Translations under genes and position numbers: made by a program
Notes under the pieces: generated by a model
Seen by the model: the letters and a program-made list of their open reading frames with translations, nothing else
What the model was told of the DNA's origin: nothing
The model's database searches: none
Shown: in pieces, positions 1 through 8,055 of the stretch
Numbering within the stretch: the stretch's first letter is position 1
Layout: the number at the start of each line of letters is the position of its first letter
Assembly: GCA_910585415.1 (NCBI GenBank)
Contig: CAJUDT010000022.1
Coordinates: forward strand, 1-28,718
From: an uncultured Flavonifractor sp.
GTDB taxonomy: Bacteria > Bacillota > Clostridia > Oscillospirales > Oscillospiraceae
Direction of reading: 5' to 3'
Length of the DNA stretch: 28,718 nt

Positions 1-104
1 GGGGATATCCGCCCGAGGGGCCAATGGCCGAAGTATTGAGGGCGGAGGCTAAAACAGCAGGTAACAGCCAAAGGATTTGCAGGTCAACGAACCTCCACCG
101 CCGC

Positions 105-302
105 CCCCCTCGTGGGGGCCCCGCCGGAGCCCAGCGAAGCGGGTCCGGTGGGGAGAAGGAGGGGCAAAGGAGCGCAATGCAGTTTTCGGCTTTAGCCGGA
201 AACGGAATGGAGCGGATTTCGCCCCGACGCGGGGTCCGGGCCCGCAGGCCCGGCGATCTTTGGTTACTTTCCATCGCTGGAAAGTAACCCGCCGGAGGCG
301 GG
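105..302. repeat. String of back-to-back hairpins (palindromic element or structured RNA)
   Basis: Gene-free DNA beyond the end of phzF. At least seven inverted repeats follow one another with little spacer: 105-118, 119-153 (branched, outer 10 bp with one G-U), 183-202, 222-234, 236-253 (7-bp arms, CGCA loop), 262-289 (perfect 12-bp arms, TCGC loop) and 288-302 (6-bp arms). Several loops are four bases. The 262-289 hairpin sits in a TTTGGTTACTTTCC context that resembles dispersed palindromic elements of other bacteria; this is recollection, not a search. No open frame here has a ribosome binding site. I read the block as a REP-like element or a structured RNA. The remainder of 1-371 shows nothing else. 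Confidence 0.6.
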
Positions 303-371
303 ACCAGAAAACGAATCGCAGAAAGTACCGAGGAAGAAGCAGAAGGGAAACACCCCCCACCCCCGAAAGCC

Positions 372-1235
372 CTACAAAACCTCACATCTCAAAGAAACCA
401 CAGCCCGCCCGCCTACGCGAACACGAACCCCCTCCGGCCCGTCGGCCAGCCGGCTCAAAATCTCCGAGGGCTTCCCCATTGCCTCCCCCTGAAGAAAGCG
501 ATTTTCCACCCCGGCAGATACCAGCCCCCGCCGGAAAAGATAATATGTCAACGCGCCGTTGGAGGTTCCAGTAGCCGCTTCCTCTGGAATAGCGTACAGC
601 GGCGCGAAATTCCTGCACCGGGCCGTAACACCCCCCTGCCCCTCTGGACAGAACATGTGAACGCCAACCACGCCATACCGCTGGGATAGTTCCGTAACTT
701 CCTTCTCTCTTTGAACGGCGCCATCCAGACACTCCCGCGTCCTGACCGGAAGCAAAATATCCATCAGCCCCGTGCTCACCGCCTGGGGCTCCAGGCCCGC
801 CGGACGGTCCGCCAGCGCCAAGCCGTAGGCGGCATACAGCTCCGCCTGCTCATCTTCTGAAAAGGTCCGCCCATCCGCAGGCGTGGCCATATCCATCCAG
901 ACGGAGTCCTCTCCCACTTCAATCTCCAAATCCCCGGACAACGTATGCAACGCATAAACCCCCGGCTTTATCTCCCCAGTCTCCCGCAAAACGGTAAACG
1001 AGGCAATGGTAGCATGACCACAAAGCTCCACTTCCTCCGCCGGAGTAAAGTAGCGGATATGAAATTCCCGCTCCCCCGTCCGCCGGACAAAGGCCGTCTC
1101 CGAATGCTTCAGCTCCCCAGCCAGAGCGCGCATCCATTCCTCTGCCGGAAACGCCTCATCCCCCAGCAGGGCCACCCCCGCCGGATTGCCAGAAAACCGC
1201 TGTGTGGTAAACCCGTCCGCTATGTACAAATCCAT
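372..1235 (-). CDS. PhzF-family isomerase/epimerase
   Basis: A 287-residue protein of the PhzF family, which comprises DapF-like two-lobed isomerases named after the phenazine biosynthesis enzyme. The N-terminal SGNPAG motif is at residues 15-20. The catalytic glutamate is probably E46 in SETAF, followed by ELCGHAT near 70-76 and the C-terminal EAATGTSNGAL motif that closes the second lobe. Length matches the family. The start lies two bases after the recO stop, so it is probably translated as the last gene of the yqfC-recO run. There are no phenazine genes nearby, so the substrate is unknown; most family members outside phenazine clusters are uncharacterised. No clear terminator follows the stop. 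Confidence 0.9.
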   Translation of the reverse strand: MDLYIADGFTTQRFSGNPAGVALLGDEAFPAEEWMRALAGELKHSETAFVRRTGEREFHIRYFTPAEEVELCGHATIASFTVLRETGEIKPGVYALHTLSGDLEIEVGEDSVWMDMATPADGRTFSEDEQAELYAAYGLALADRPAGLEPQAVSTGLMDILLPVRTRECLDGAVQREKEVTELSQRYGVVGVHMFCPEGQGGVTARCRNFAPLYAIPEEAATGTSNGALTYYLFRRGLVSAGVENRFLQGEAMGKPSEILSRLADGPEGVRVRVGGRAVVSLRCEVL

Positions 1236-1236
1236 A

Positions 1237-1992
1237 TTAAATCCCCGCCTTCAATTGCTTATAAAAATCCAACGTGCGAAATCCCCGGTCCAGCTGTGTG
1301 GTCAAAAACTCCTCACATGCCCGGCCCATGGACTCCAGCATCACGACATCTGCCGGAAACGAAAACAGCCGCTTGGGCGGACCATACACCACATGCCGCA
1401 TCGCCGCCAGAGTCTCCCCCGCCAGGGGGGCAAAGGGGCCCGCCCCCGCTCCCGCCTTGCAGGAACCGCAGCAGAGCACACCCTCCGGCAGATTCAAGCA
1501 GGGCTCCCTTGGCTCCGGCACACCGCAGACGGCGCAGGCGTCCAACAGGGGTTCATATCCCGCCAGACACAGGAGTTTAAGCTCAAAGGCCGCCTTCACC
1601 TGGGCCAGAGGCTTATGAAGCTGGTCCAGAGCGTAGAGTGCATTCAAAATCAGAGAGAGCAGCGCCTCTTCCCCTCTCCCCTCTTCCGCCACCGCCTCCA
1701 TTACCTCAGCAAAATAGGAGCCCAGGGCCAGCTTTTCCACATCGGACTTTACCCCCCAAAACTGCTGGAGCGAGGACGCCTCATTCAAGGTAAAATAATC
1801 CCGGTAAGCAAAGAGAGTCATGTCCGAATATACAAGAAGCTGGGCCGAGGCCGCCAGAGGGCTCCCCTTCCGGCAGCACCCTCTGGCCTTAACTGTGCAT
1901 TTCCCCCCGTCGGGGGTGAGAATGGTGAGAATCTTGTCCGCCTCTTTGTACTTGACCTCCCGGAGCACCAGCCCGCGAGTGGTGATGTGCAT
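1237..1992 (-). CDS. recO: DNA repair protein RecO
   Basis: RecO works with RecR to load RecA on SSB-coated single-stranded DNA in RecF-pathway recombination and gap repair. The 251-residue protein has the N-terminal OB-fold start (TTRGLVLREVKYKEADKIL), a helical middle, and a zinc-binding knuckle with C153, C156, C175 and C178, as is usual for Firmicute RecO. It sits directly after yqzL and era, the conserved order in Bacilli and Clostridia. A GGCGGTGAG-like ribosome binding site precedes the ATG. The phzF gene begins two bases after its stop codon. Confidence 0.96.
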   Translation of the reverse strand: MHITTRGLVLREVKYKEADKILTILTPDGGKCTVKARGCCRKGSPLAASAQLLVYSDMTLFAYRDYFTLNEASSLQQFWGVKSDVEKLALGSYFAEVMEAVAEEGRGEEALLSLILNALYALDQLHKPLAQVKAAFELKLLCLAGYEPLLDACAVCGVPEPREPCLNLPEGVLCCGSCKAGAGAGPFAPLAGETLAAMRHVVYGPPKRLFSFPADVVMLESMGRACEEFLTTQLDRGFRTLDFYKQLKAGI

Positions 1993-2005
1993 AGGCTCAC
2001 CGCCT

Positions 2006-2113
2006 TTACGCCGTTTTCTTCGCCTGCTCCGCCGCCCGCAGGACGCAATAGAGGCTGTACGCCTCTGGCAGGCCGGTAATCAAAAACATCTGCCAAAATT
2101 CCGCGCTGGTCAT
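2006..2113 (-). CDS. yqzL: YqzL-like small protein (35 aa)
   Basis: A 35-codon frame fills most of the gap between era and recO. Its product begins MTSAEFWQMFLITGLPEAYS. The short FW-x-MF-x-x-TG-x-PEAYxLY pattern fits the YqzL family, tiny proteins of unknown role that occur between era and recO in many Firmicutes. An AAAGGGGGAG ribosome binding site lies a few bases upstream of the ATG, and the stop lies 13 bases before the recO start. Position, ribosome binding site and motif together support a real gene. The function is unknown. It could be missed by annotation because it is so short. Confidence 0.8.
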   Translation of the reverse strand: MTSAEFWQMFLITGLPEAYSLYCVLRAAEQAKKTA

Positions 2114-2182
2114 GCCGCACTCCCCCTTTTCTGAGGTTAGCTTGACACCATGCGCATCATTTATGAGCGGTAATATTTTGTC

Positions 2183-3076
2183 TCAGTCGTCCCGGTAGCC
2201 AAAATTCTTGATGAGGTTCACATTATCCCGCCAGTTTTCCTTGACCTTCACCCAGGTCTGCAAATAGACCTTCGCTCCCATGAACGCCTCGATATCCTCA
2301 CGGGCCAGGGCGCCGATTTTTTTCAGCATCCCGCCCCCCTTGCCGATGATGATACCCTTATGAGAGCTTTTCTCACAATAAATGGCGGCGTCCAGCTCAA
2401 TCACATCGTCGTCCCGCTGGCTGAACTTGGTAATCTCCACAGCGGTGCCGTGGGGAATCTCCTTGTCCAGGCACAGCAACAGCTTCTCCCGGACAATCTC
2501 CGCACACACCTGCCGCTCAGGCTGGTCCGTGACCATATCCTCCGGGAACAGCCGGGGGCCCTCAGGCAGAAAGTGCTCCACCACGTCCAGCAGCTCCTCC
2601 ACCCCCTCCCCCGCCTTGGCGGAGATGGGGACAATGGCGGCAAAGTCATGGGCCTGTCCATAGGCCTGCATGACCGCTAGGAGCTCGTCCTTCTTCACGG
2701 TGTCAATTTTATTGACCACCAGCACGGCGGGTACGCCCAGCTCCTGAATGCGCCCAATGAGCTCCGCCTCCGGTCCGCCCACCTTGGCCACCGGCTCCAC
2801 CAGCAGGAGCACCGCGTCCACGTCAGCCACGCTCTGACGGACTACCCCCACCATGTAATCCCCCAGCCGGGTCCGGGACCGGTGGAGGCCAGGGGTGTCC
2901 ATAAAGACGAACTGGCACTCCCCCCGGTCCAGAATGGCGCAAATCCGATTTCGAGTGGTCTGTGGCTTGTTGGTCACAATGGCGATTTTCTCGCCCACCA
3001 GGGCATTGGTCAGGGTGGATTTGCCCACATTGGGCCGCCCCACCACACTTATCATGCCAGATTTTTTAATTTCCAT
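2183..3076 (-). CDS. era: GTPase Era
   Basis: Era is an essential Ras-like GTPase that binds the 3' end of 16S rRNA during 30S subunit maturation. The 297-residue length is standard. The GTPase domain shows G1 GRPNVGKS (13-20), the TTRNR switch I region (40-44), G3 DTPG (60-63) and G4 NKID (122-125). A type II KH domain follows, with its RNA-binding loop GIIIGKGGGM in the last 60 residues. Neighbours YbeY and PhoH also act on rRNA or RNA, so the operon has a ribosome-maturation theme. The ATG was chosen because it gives the usual short N-terminus before the G1 loop; its upstream GAGG ribosome binding site is modest. Confidence 0.98.
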   Translation of the reverse strand: MEIKKSGMISVVGRPNVGKSTLTNALVGEKIAIVTNKPQTTRNRICAILDRGECQFVFMDTPGLHRSRTRLGDYMVGVVRQSVADVDAVLLLVEPVAKVGGPEAELIGRIQELGVPAVLVVNKIDTVKKDELLAVMQAYGQAHDFAAIVPISAKAGEGVEELLDVVEHFLPEGPRLFPEDMVTDQPERQVCAEIVREKLLLCLDKEIPHGTAVEITKFSQRDDDVIELDAAIYCEKSSHKGIIIGKGGGMLKKIGALAREDIEAFMGAKVYLQTWVKVKENWRDNVNLIKNFGYRDD

Positions 3077-3085
3077 AGGTGATCC

Positions 3086-3874
3086 TCAACTTTCTTGAGC
3101 GTTTTCTGTTGCACCATGATAGTCCAAGTTTTCCCATTGCTGGCGCACTTCAAAAAAATTACCGAAATATCCATTGTGCTCTGGAAACTCTTCGCGATAA
3201 ACTTCCGTCAGTGCGCCGTCCATCCAGTCCTCCACGGTGAGCAGAAGCGTAGTATACTCTGACTCCGCATTCAACTCCGCCTCAATCCGCCGCACACAGG
3301 TCAGCCGGCCGTCAATCCACCGATAAAAGGTGGTCAGTCCGGTCCCTGCGCCGCTGCTGCGCGCCCAGCCAGAGATTACGCCGGTTGCACTGTTCACCTC
3401 CGGCATGGAAATCTCTGCAAAGACGGGCTCCTCCACAAACTGCATCGCCTCCGGGTTCCAGAGCCACAAATAGGAGTAGGTAGGCTGATTGCCCCAACGG
3501 TACCGCCAGCACAGGTCCGGCAGACCGTCAAAGTTTGCGTCAACGGTCCAGGCATACCCACGGCCCTCTGTGTTCTTGGTAAGTACCTGAATGGGCGCGT
3601 CCATGTCTGCCGGGTCCCACACCGACAGGGCAACCCGGTCCTCCAACATGGAGTCAGCTTCCTCTGGGTCCTCGGTTTTTTCGCGCTCCTGCCATTCCGC
3701 AGTAACCAAAACGTCTCCCACCTGAATGGCGTCATGGTTTTCCTCCACCAGCCACCGGGCCGCAGTCTGCTCCAACGGCTCCGCTGTCGCCGTGGGGGCG
3801 GGCGGTTCGTTACTCTGGCAGGCAGTCACCGTCAAGGCCAGCAGTGCCGCCGCAAAATAAATTGTGCGTCTCAT
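3086..3874 (-). CDS. Putative lipoprotein of unknown function
   Basis: A 262-residue protein with a lipoprotein signal: MRR, a hydrophobic stretch (residues 4-17) and a lipobox ending LTVTAC, then a Pro/Thr-rich linker. The product is therefore predicted to be anchored outside the membrane. The mature part contains a VDANFDGLPDLCW segment reminiscent of Asp-rich calcium loops (DxNxDGxxD, as in dockerin or FG-GAP proteins), then aromatic-rich sequence. No enzyme motif is recognised. The start at 3874 overlaps the ybeY stop as ATGA and has a GGAG sequence five bases upstream; an earlier in-frame ATG at 3895 would put extra charged residues before the signal. It is an unusual insertion between ybeY and era. 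Confidence 0.75.
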   Translation of the reverse strand: MRRTIYFAAALLALTVTACQSNEPPAPTATAEPLEQTAARWLVEENHDAIQVGDVLVTAEWQEREKTEDPEEADSMLEDRVALSVWDPADMDAPIQVLTKNTEGRGYAWTVDANFDGLPDLCWRYRWGNQPTYSYLWLWNPEAMQFVEEPVFAEISMPEVNSATGVISGWARSSGAGTGLTTFYRWIDGRLTCVRRIEAELNAESEYTTLLLTVEDWMDGALTEVYREEFPEHNGYFGNFFEVRQQWENLDYHGATENAQES

Positions 3875-4389
3875 TTCTCCGCTGTGTCCCTCCATGCCTG
3901 TTCCCGGGTAATCCCCAGCTTGGACAAAATGGCCTCTTCTCGAGCCCGCATCTGGGCCTTCATGGGGCCCTCGTCCAAATGGTCGTACCCCAGCAGGTGG
4001 AGAATAGAGTGGACCGCCAGATAAGCCAGCTCCCGCTCGCTGCCGTGGCCGTATTCCTCCCCCTGGGCCTGAGCCCGCTCTACAGAGAGCACCATGTCTC
4101 CCAGGGGCACCAGACTTGTCTCCGGGTCGGCCTCCACATCCTCCATTGTGGGAATTACACCGGGAGTCAGCTCGAACATGGGGAAGGACAGCACATCGGT
4201 GGGCTTGTCCACCCCCCGCTGTTCCCGATTGATTTCCTGAATCCCTGTATCATCGGTGAACAGTATATCTACTTCACAGGGAAACTCCACCCCTTCCGCC
4301 GCCAGGGCGGCGGGAATCACACGGCGGAGAAGCGCTTCATAGGTCTGTGTCCCCTCCAGCTCTGACTCTATTATGATGGTATGTTCCAT
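3871..4389 (-). CDS. ybeY: Endoribonuclease YbeY (16S rRNA maturation)
   Basis: YbeY is a zinc-dependent single-strand endoribonuclease for 16S rRNA 3' processing and ribosome quality control. The 172-residue protein carries the UPF0054 signature H-x3-H-x5-H as H127, H131 and H137 in HSILHLLGYDH, together with the upstream NREQRGVDKPTDVLSFP block (54-70). AAAGGAG lies upstream of the ATG. It usually follows phoH directly, but here two small genes separate them. The stop overlaps the lipoprotein start by four bases, suggesting coupled translation. Confidence 0.96.
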   Translation of the reverse strand: MEHTIIIESELEGTQTYEALLRRVIPAALAAEGVEFPCEVDILFTDDTGIQEINREQRGVDKPTDVLSFPMFELTPGVIPTMEDVEADPETSLVPLGDMVLSVERAQAQGEEYGHGSERELAYLAVHSILHLLGYDHLDEGPMKAQMRAREEAILSKLGITREQAWRDTAEK

Positions 4390-4404
4390 GTACCTGCGCT
4401 CCTT

Positions 4405-4737
4405 TCATGTTCCCTTGCCACCCTTCACCTTTCGCACACTGTCCAGGCGGACCAGCTGTTCCCGCTCCCGCTTCTTGCCTTCATCCAGAAGCAACAGGGC
4501 CCATTCCTCGTCCACATCCAGAATCTTGCAATAGAGCACACTGCCGTCGGTTTCCATATCTCCCAGGGTCAAAAAGAGGGTCGAGCCAATCTCCTGCCGG
4601 AGCCGCCCGCCCAGGGCCATAGCTCCCTTGGGACGGATACCGTTTTCCCGCAAAATCCGCTCCAGGCGTTTCACCCGGCTATACAGGCCCAGGGAGAACA
4701 CGAAGCTGAAAAGGCCAAATACCGCCAATCCGTCCAT
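4405..4737 (-). CDS. Small membrane-anchored protein of unknown function
   Basis: A 110-residue protein with an N-terminal hydrophobic segment (about residues 3-20), a basic stretch with RVKRLERILRENG, then a C-terminal domain predicted as beta-rich that ends LVRLDSVRKVKGGKG. The C-terminal portion (CKILDVDEEWALLLL...LVRLDSVRKV) resembles the C-terminal portion of its upstream partner (CTILEFDGVWANVEF...LVPLASIRSITF), so the two may share a small LSm/SH3-like fold. That is inferred from the pattern only. Its ATG overlaps the stop of the XRE gene by one base (TAATG), which strongly suggests coupling. No family is recognised with confidence. Confidence 0.75.
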   Translation of the reverse strand: MDGLAVFGLFSFVFSLGLYSRVKRLERILRENGIRPKGAMALGGRLRQEIGSTLFLTLGDMETDGSVLYCKILDVDEEWALLLLDEGKKREREQLVRLDSVRKVKGGKGT

Positions 4738-5195
4738 TATGCCTCCCCTCCCTTCCCCTCATCTTTGAGGAAGGTAATTGAGCGGATGGAGGCCAAGGGG
4801 ACCAGCTGTGTCTCCCGCCAATCTCTGCGTTTCCGGGCAAACTCCACATTGGCCCATACTCCGTCAAACTCCAGAATCGTACACCAGTCGCAGGCCACGT
4901 TCAGTCCGTCCTCATAGAAGGTCAGCTGTACCCGCCGCCCCGCCGCCTGCCGCAGCAGCCGGGTCACCGGTGAGGGAGGCGTCCCTCCAGACGCCTCCCC
5001 CACTCCTTGCAGCAGGTAATCGCAGCTGACGCCAAACAGCTGGGCCAGACGGACCAGCTTATCCGTCTCCGGGTAAGCGGCGTCCGACTCCCAGCGGGAC
5101 ACCGACTGCCGGGTGACCCCCAGCTGTTCCGCCAACTGCTCCTGGGTCAGATTCTGCTTTTTTCTGGCCTGGGCAATCCTTGTTCCGGTACTCAT
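4737..5195 (-). CDS. XRE-family helix-turn-helix regulator with C-terminal sensor-like domain
   Basis: A 152-residue protein. Residues 5-62 form a Cro/C1-type HTH (RIAQARKKQNLTQEQLAEQLGVTRQSVSRWE...YPETDKLVRLAQLF). After a Gly/Pro-rich linker, residues 80-150 form a separate domain resembling the C-terminal part of the next gene product. An AAGGAGAGGTGG ribosome binding site lies upstream of the ATG. Its target is unknown. The 112-base gap after phoH leaves room for a promoter, but I see no convincing consensus. It and the next gene interrupt the usual phoH-ybeY adjacency, so the pair looks like a lineage-specific insertion. Confidence 0.88.
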   Translation of the reverse strand: MSTGTRIAQARKKQNLTQEQLAEQLGVTRQSVSRWESDAAYPETDKLVRLAQLFGVSCDYLLQGVGEASGGTPPSPVTRLLRQAAGRRVQLTFYEDGLNVACDWCTILEFDGVWANVEFARKRRDWRETQLVPLASIRSITFLKDEGKGGEA

Positions 5196-5307
5196 TGAAA
5201 ACCACCTCTCCTTTTGTGATGGCTCCAGTGTAAGCCGGACGCGGCCCTCTGCCCACCAAGTTTGGATTTCTTCCTGTCACATTTGGGTTGCGCCCGGGGA
5301 ATGAGGC

Positions 5308-6282
5308 TCAATGTTTCTCCTTTTTCTCCCGGTGCTCCTCGTCCCGCTCGTAGGCCCGGATAATGCGCTGTACGATTACATGGCGCACCACGTCGGCCTC
5401 CCCCAGGCGGCAGATGGAGATATCCTCCACATCCCTGAGTACCCGCATGGCCTCCTTCAGGCCGGACACCTTATCCCCCGGCAGGTCAATCTGCGTCACA
5501 TCGCCGGTAATGACAATCTTGGAGCCGAAGCCCAGGCGGGTGAGGAACATCTTCATCTGCTCCCGGCTGGTGTTCTGGGCCTCGTCCAGAATGATAAAGC
5601 TGTCATCCAGGGTCCGTCCGCGCATATAGGCCAGAGGGGCTACCTCGATGCTCCCCCGCTCTAGGTACTTGTTATAAGTCTCCGCCCCCAGCATATCGAA
5701 GAGGGCGTCATAGAGGGGCCGCAGGTAGGGGTCCACCTTGGATTGCAGGTCGCCGGGCAGAAAGCCCAGCCGCTCCCCCGCCTCCACCGCCGGGCGGGTA
5801 AGGATAATGCGGTTCACCTGCTTGTCCCGAAAGGCGGCCACGGCGGCGGCTACCGCCAAATAGGTCTTGCCGGTGCCCGCCGGGCCCACCCCCAGGGTGA
5901 CGGTGTTCTTTTTGATGGCGTCCACATATCGCTTCTGGCCCAAGGTCTTGGCCTTGATGGGCTTGCCCTTGGCGGTGACGCAGAGGACATCCCTCGCGAT
6001 GTCGTTGATATGCGCCTCGTTGCCCGCCTTGACCAGATTGATGATGTAGCGCACGTTCTGCTCGGTGATGGCCTCCTTCCGGGCGGAGAGGGACAGCAGG
6101 CCCTCCAGGGCCTTTACCCCGTAGAGTACATCCTCCGCCTCGCCGGAAACCTTCAGCTCCGCGTCCCGGTTCACCACCGTCACATGGAGCTCGTGCTCAA
6201 TAATTTTGATGTTCTCGTCGAAGGAGCCAAATACGTCAATGGCGTCCTCCATGCGCTCCAGGCTGATGGTCTGTTCGATCAA
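5308..6282 (-). CDS. phoH: PhoH-family ATPase
   Basis: A cytoplasmic P-loop ATPase of the PhoH/PhoL type, often encoded with ybeY and era and thought to act in RNA metabolism. The 324-residue protein has an N-terminal RNA-binding-like region, a Walker A loop GVGPAGTGKT (131-140), the TRPAVEAGERLGFLPGD block (162-178) and a Walker B DEAQN (233-237). The start is probably a TTG: an AAAAGGAG ribosome binding site at 6292-6299 lies nine bases upstream of it and just after the yqfD stop, whereas the first in-frame ATG (codon 11) has no such site. This spacing suggests co-translation with yqfD. Confidence 0.94.
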   Translation of the reverse strand: MIEQTISLERMEDAIDVFGSFDENIKIIEHELHVTVVNRDAELKVSGEAEDVLYGVKALEGLLSLSARKEAITEQNVRYIINLVKAGNEAHINDIARDVLCVTAKGKPIKAKTLGQKRYVDAIKKNTVTLGVGPAGTGKTYLAVAAAVAAFRDKQVNRIILTRPAVEAGERLGFLPGDLQSKVDPYLRPLYDALFDMLGAETYNKYLERGSIEVAPLAYMRGRTLDDSFIILDEAQNTSREQMKMFLTRLGFGSKIVITGDVTQIDLPGDKVSGLKEAMRVLRDVEDISICRLGEADVVRHVIVQRIIRAYERDEEHREKKEKH

Positions 6283-6300
6283 ATTGCAGCGCTCCTTTTA

Positions 6301-7545
6301 TCATTGGTTTGTAATTTCGTGTTCCTCCTGGACGCCTGAATCAGGCTGGGTTCCGGGCACAAAGCGCCCGATTTCCTCCCGGCACTCGGCCAACAGGGTG
6401 ACCTCCAGGGCCCCGTCCCGCAGCAGGGCGGTATACTTGGCATCCAGTATCTCGCCCTCTCCCAGCTCTGCCTCCAGCATCTCTCGCAAACGCCCCTCCA
6501 GCATATCTTGGACCGCGAACTGGTCCAGGGGGGCGGCGGACAGGGTATACTCCCGCGCCGTCTCACGGGTCAGGGTCAGGGGCATCTCCTGACCGCCCGG
6601 CAGGCGTGCCGTCCAGGTCCTGCTTATTTTATCATACTTGGGGAAGGAAATTCCACTGTTTCGGGAAAAAACCATCCGCTGTCCCAAAATATTCAGAATC
6701 CACCGGGTTTCCTCCTCCCCGGTATAGGTTTTTGTCTGGGACTCCAGGGGCAGGCGGGCGGTCATGGTCCGCCAGGTACGGGCGTAGACGCTCCCCTCTG
6801 CCCGGACGTACTGCCAGCCTAAATTCGTCTCGCTGTAGAGCGGTCCCTCCAAAAGAACACTGCCGCTGATGAGCACATCTCCCTCCGCCACCGTGTCTCC
6901 GGTTTGAAAGCGGGCCTCCCCGGCCAGGGCCTCCACCCGCAGGAGAATGCCGCTGGACTTTGCCACAATGTCCCCCACCTGCTCGAGGTTCTCTTCCTCC
7001 GGCTTGGGGATGGCCTCCCGGACCAGAACCTCCGCACGGGTGCCGTGGAGGTTCACCGCCATCCAGGACAGCTCCGGAAGCTGCACCAGGGCCTCCTGGA
7101 CCAAAACGCCCTGGTCCAGACTGGGGCCGTACACCCCAGGGCGGAGTCCCTGCCGCCGGAGCTCGGTTAAAATCTGGGCGGTGGGCACCTTTTGATTGCC
7201 CTCCACGTCAATGGTCAGCACAAACCGGGAGAGGACACACACCGCCGTCAAGGACAGCGCCAGCCCCACCAAAAGGGCGTAGCGCTTCCGAAACCGGGAC
7301 AAAAAATAAGGTACCCCCGACTCTCCGGCGGGGGTAAGGGTACACCCCACCCGCTCCGCCAGCTGTCCGGCCAGAGCGCGGCTCCGGCGGGTGACGTTCA
7401 GCCGCAGGCGGGTCTGGTCCAGCCACTCCACCCCCCAGAAAAGCACCTGATTCTGGGCACAGAGATTCAAAAACCGCTCCGGGAAGGGCCCTTCCGCCTC
7501 CAGGCGCACCGTCCCCCGGAGAAAATTCACCGTTCGTTTCAGCAA
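6301..7545 (-). CDS. yqfD: Sporulation protein YqfD
   Basis: YqfD is a membrane protein required for sporulation, expressed under sigma-E in Bacillus. The 414-residue protein has a soluble N-terminal part, one hydrophobic segment near residues 90-115 (YALLVGLALSLTAVCVLSRFVLTIDV), and a long extracytoplasmic region that starts with VEGNQKVPTAQILTELRRQGLRPGVYG, like the POTRA-type start of related proteins. The start codon is TTG, with an AGGGGAGGGG ribosome binding site after the yqfC stop. It is positioned between yqfC and phoH, the conserved order in endospore formers. Confidence 0.93.
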   Translation of the reverse strand: MLKRTVNFLRGTVRLEAEGPFPERFLNLCAQNQVLFWGVEWLDQTRLRLNVTRRSRALAGQLAERVGCTLTPAGESGVPYFLSRFRKRYALLVGLALSLTAVCVLSRFVLTIDVEGNQKVPTAQILTELRRQGLRPGVYGPSLDQGVLVQEALVQLPELSWMAVNLHGTRAEVLVREAIPKPEEENLEQVGDIVAKSSGILLRVEALAGEARFQTGDTVAEGDVLISGSVLLEGPLYSETNLGWQYVRAEGSVYARTWRTMTARLPLESQTKTYTGEEETRWILNILGQRMVFSRNSGISFPKYDKISRTWTARLPGGQEMPLTLTRETAREYTLSAAPLDQFAVQDMLEGRLREMLEAELGEGEILDAKYTALLRDGALEVTLLAECREEIGRFVPGTQPDSGVQEEHEITNQ

Positions 7546-7560
7546 AACGCCGCCCCTCCC

Positions 7561-7842
7561 CTATGTCAGCTCCACGCCCTGAATGCGGCCGCTGATGAGC
7601 AGCTCTCCGGCGTTCATGGACTTCAGCTCCAGCTGCTCCCCCCGGACCTTGACAATCAGCCGCCCGCCGGATATGTGGATTTCCTGGGAGCCATAGGCCA
7701 AGATGCCCTTGTGGTTCTCCATCCGCAGCTCCCGGTTGCCGATGAGCTCCACCCGGGGCAATCCCGCCACCACGTCCCCAGGCAGGTCGAACACCTCCGC
7801 CGTGCGCTCCAGCAGTCCTTCCTTTTTCCGTTCTCGTCCCAT
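7561..7842 (-). CDS. yqfC: Sporulation protein YqfC (YabP/YqfC family)
   Basis: A 93-residue member of the YabP/YqfC family, which has a small beta-rich fold. The family pattern is visible as LPRVELIGNRELRMENHKGI, then a run of short strands ending LISGRIQGVELT. It is the first gene of the run that continues through yqfD, phoH, ybeY, era and recO. In Bacillus relatives yqfC is sigma-E dependent. A CATA-containing stretch upstream (near 7870) could be part of a sigma-E -10 element, but the match is too poor to call. A GGAGGGCGGCGGT ribosome binding region precedes the ATG. Confidence 0.93.
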   Translation of the reverse strand: MGRERKKEGLLERTAEVFDLPGDVVAGLPRVELIGNRELRMENHKGILAYGSQEIHISGGRLIVKVRGEQLELKSMNAGELLISGRIQGVELT

Positions 7843-7913
7843 ACCGCCGCCCTCCTCGTCCCTAATTCCTATGCGGCAGGGCGGGCGGATTTGCCTGTCC
7901 GGGCCGCATTCTC

Positions 7914-7942
7914 TTGAAATAGCTGAAAGAAAACCTTATAAT
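7914..7942 (+). promoter_or_regulatory. Sigma-A type promoter for the small protein at 8056
   Basis: TTGAAA (7914-7919), 17-base spacer and TATAAT (7937-7942) on the plus strand, between the divergent yqfC gene and the small plus-strand gene. The predicted start near 7949 gives a leader of roughly 105 bases. Confidence 0.75.
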
Positions 7943-8055
7943 CCTTTTCATTGGCGCAGGCCCTTCCAAGCGGATGAGTATTTGGAGTGGATATAGGCAA
8001 TACCGGCACATCCAGCCCCAGCGCCCCATAAGCTGACCTAAGGAGGTGGCGCATT

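Noticed and set aside
7843..7900. Sigma-E promoter before yqfC
   Set aside because: A CATA-like stretch exists, but the -10 and -35 matches are too poor.
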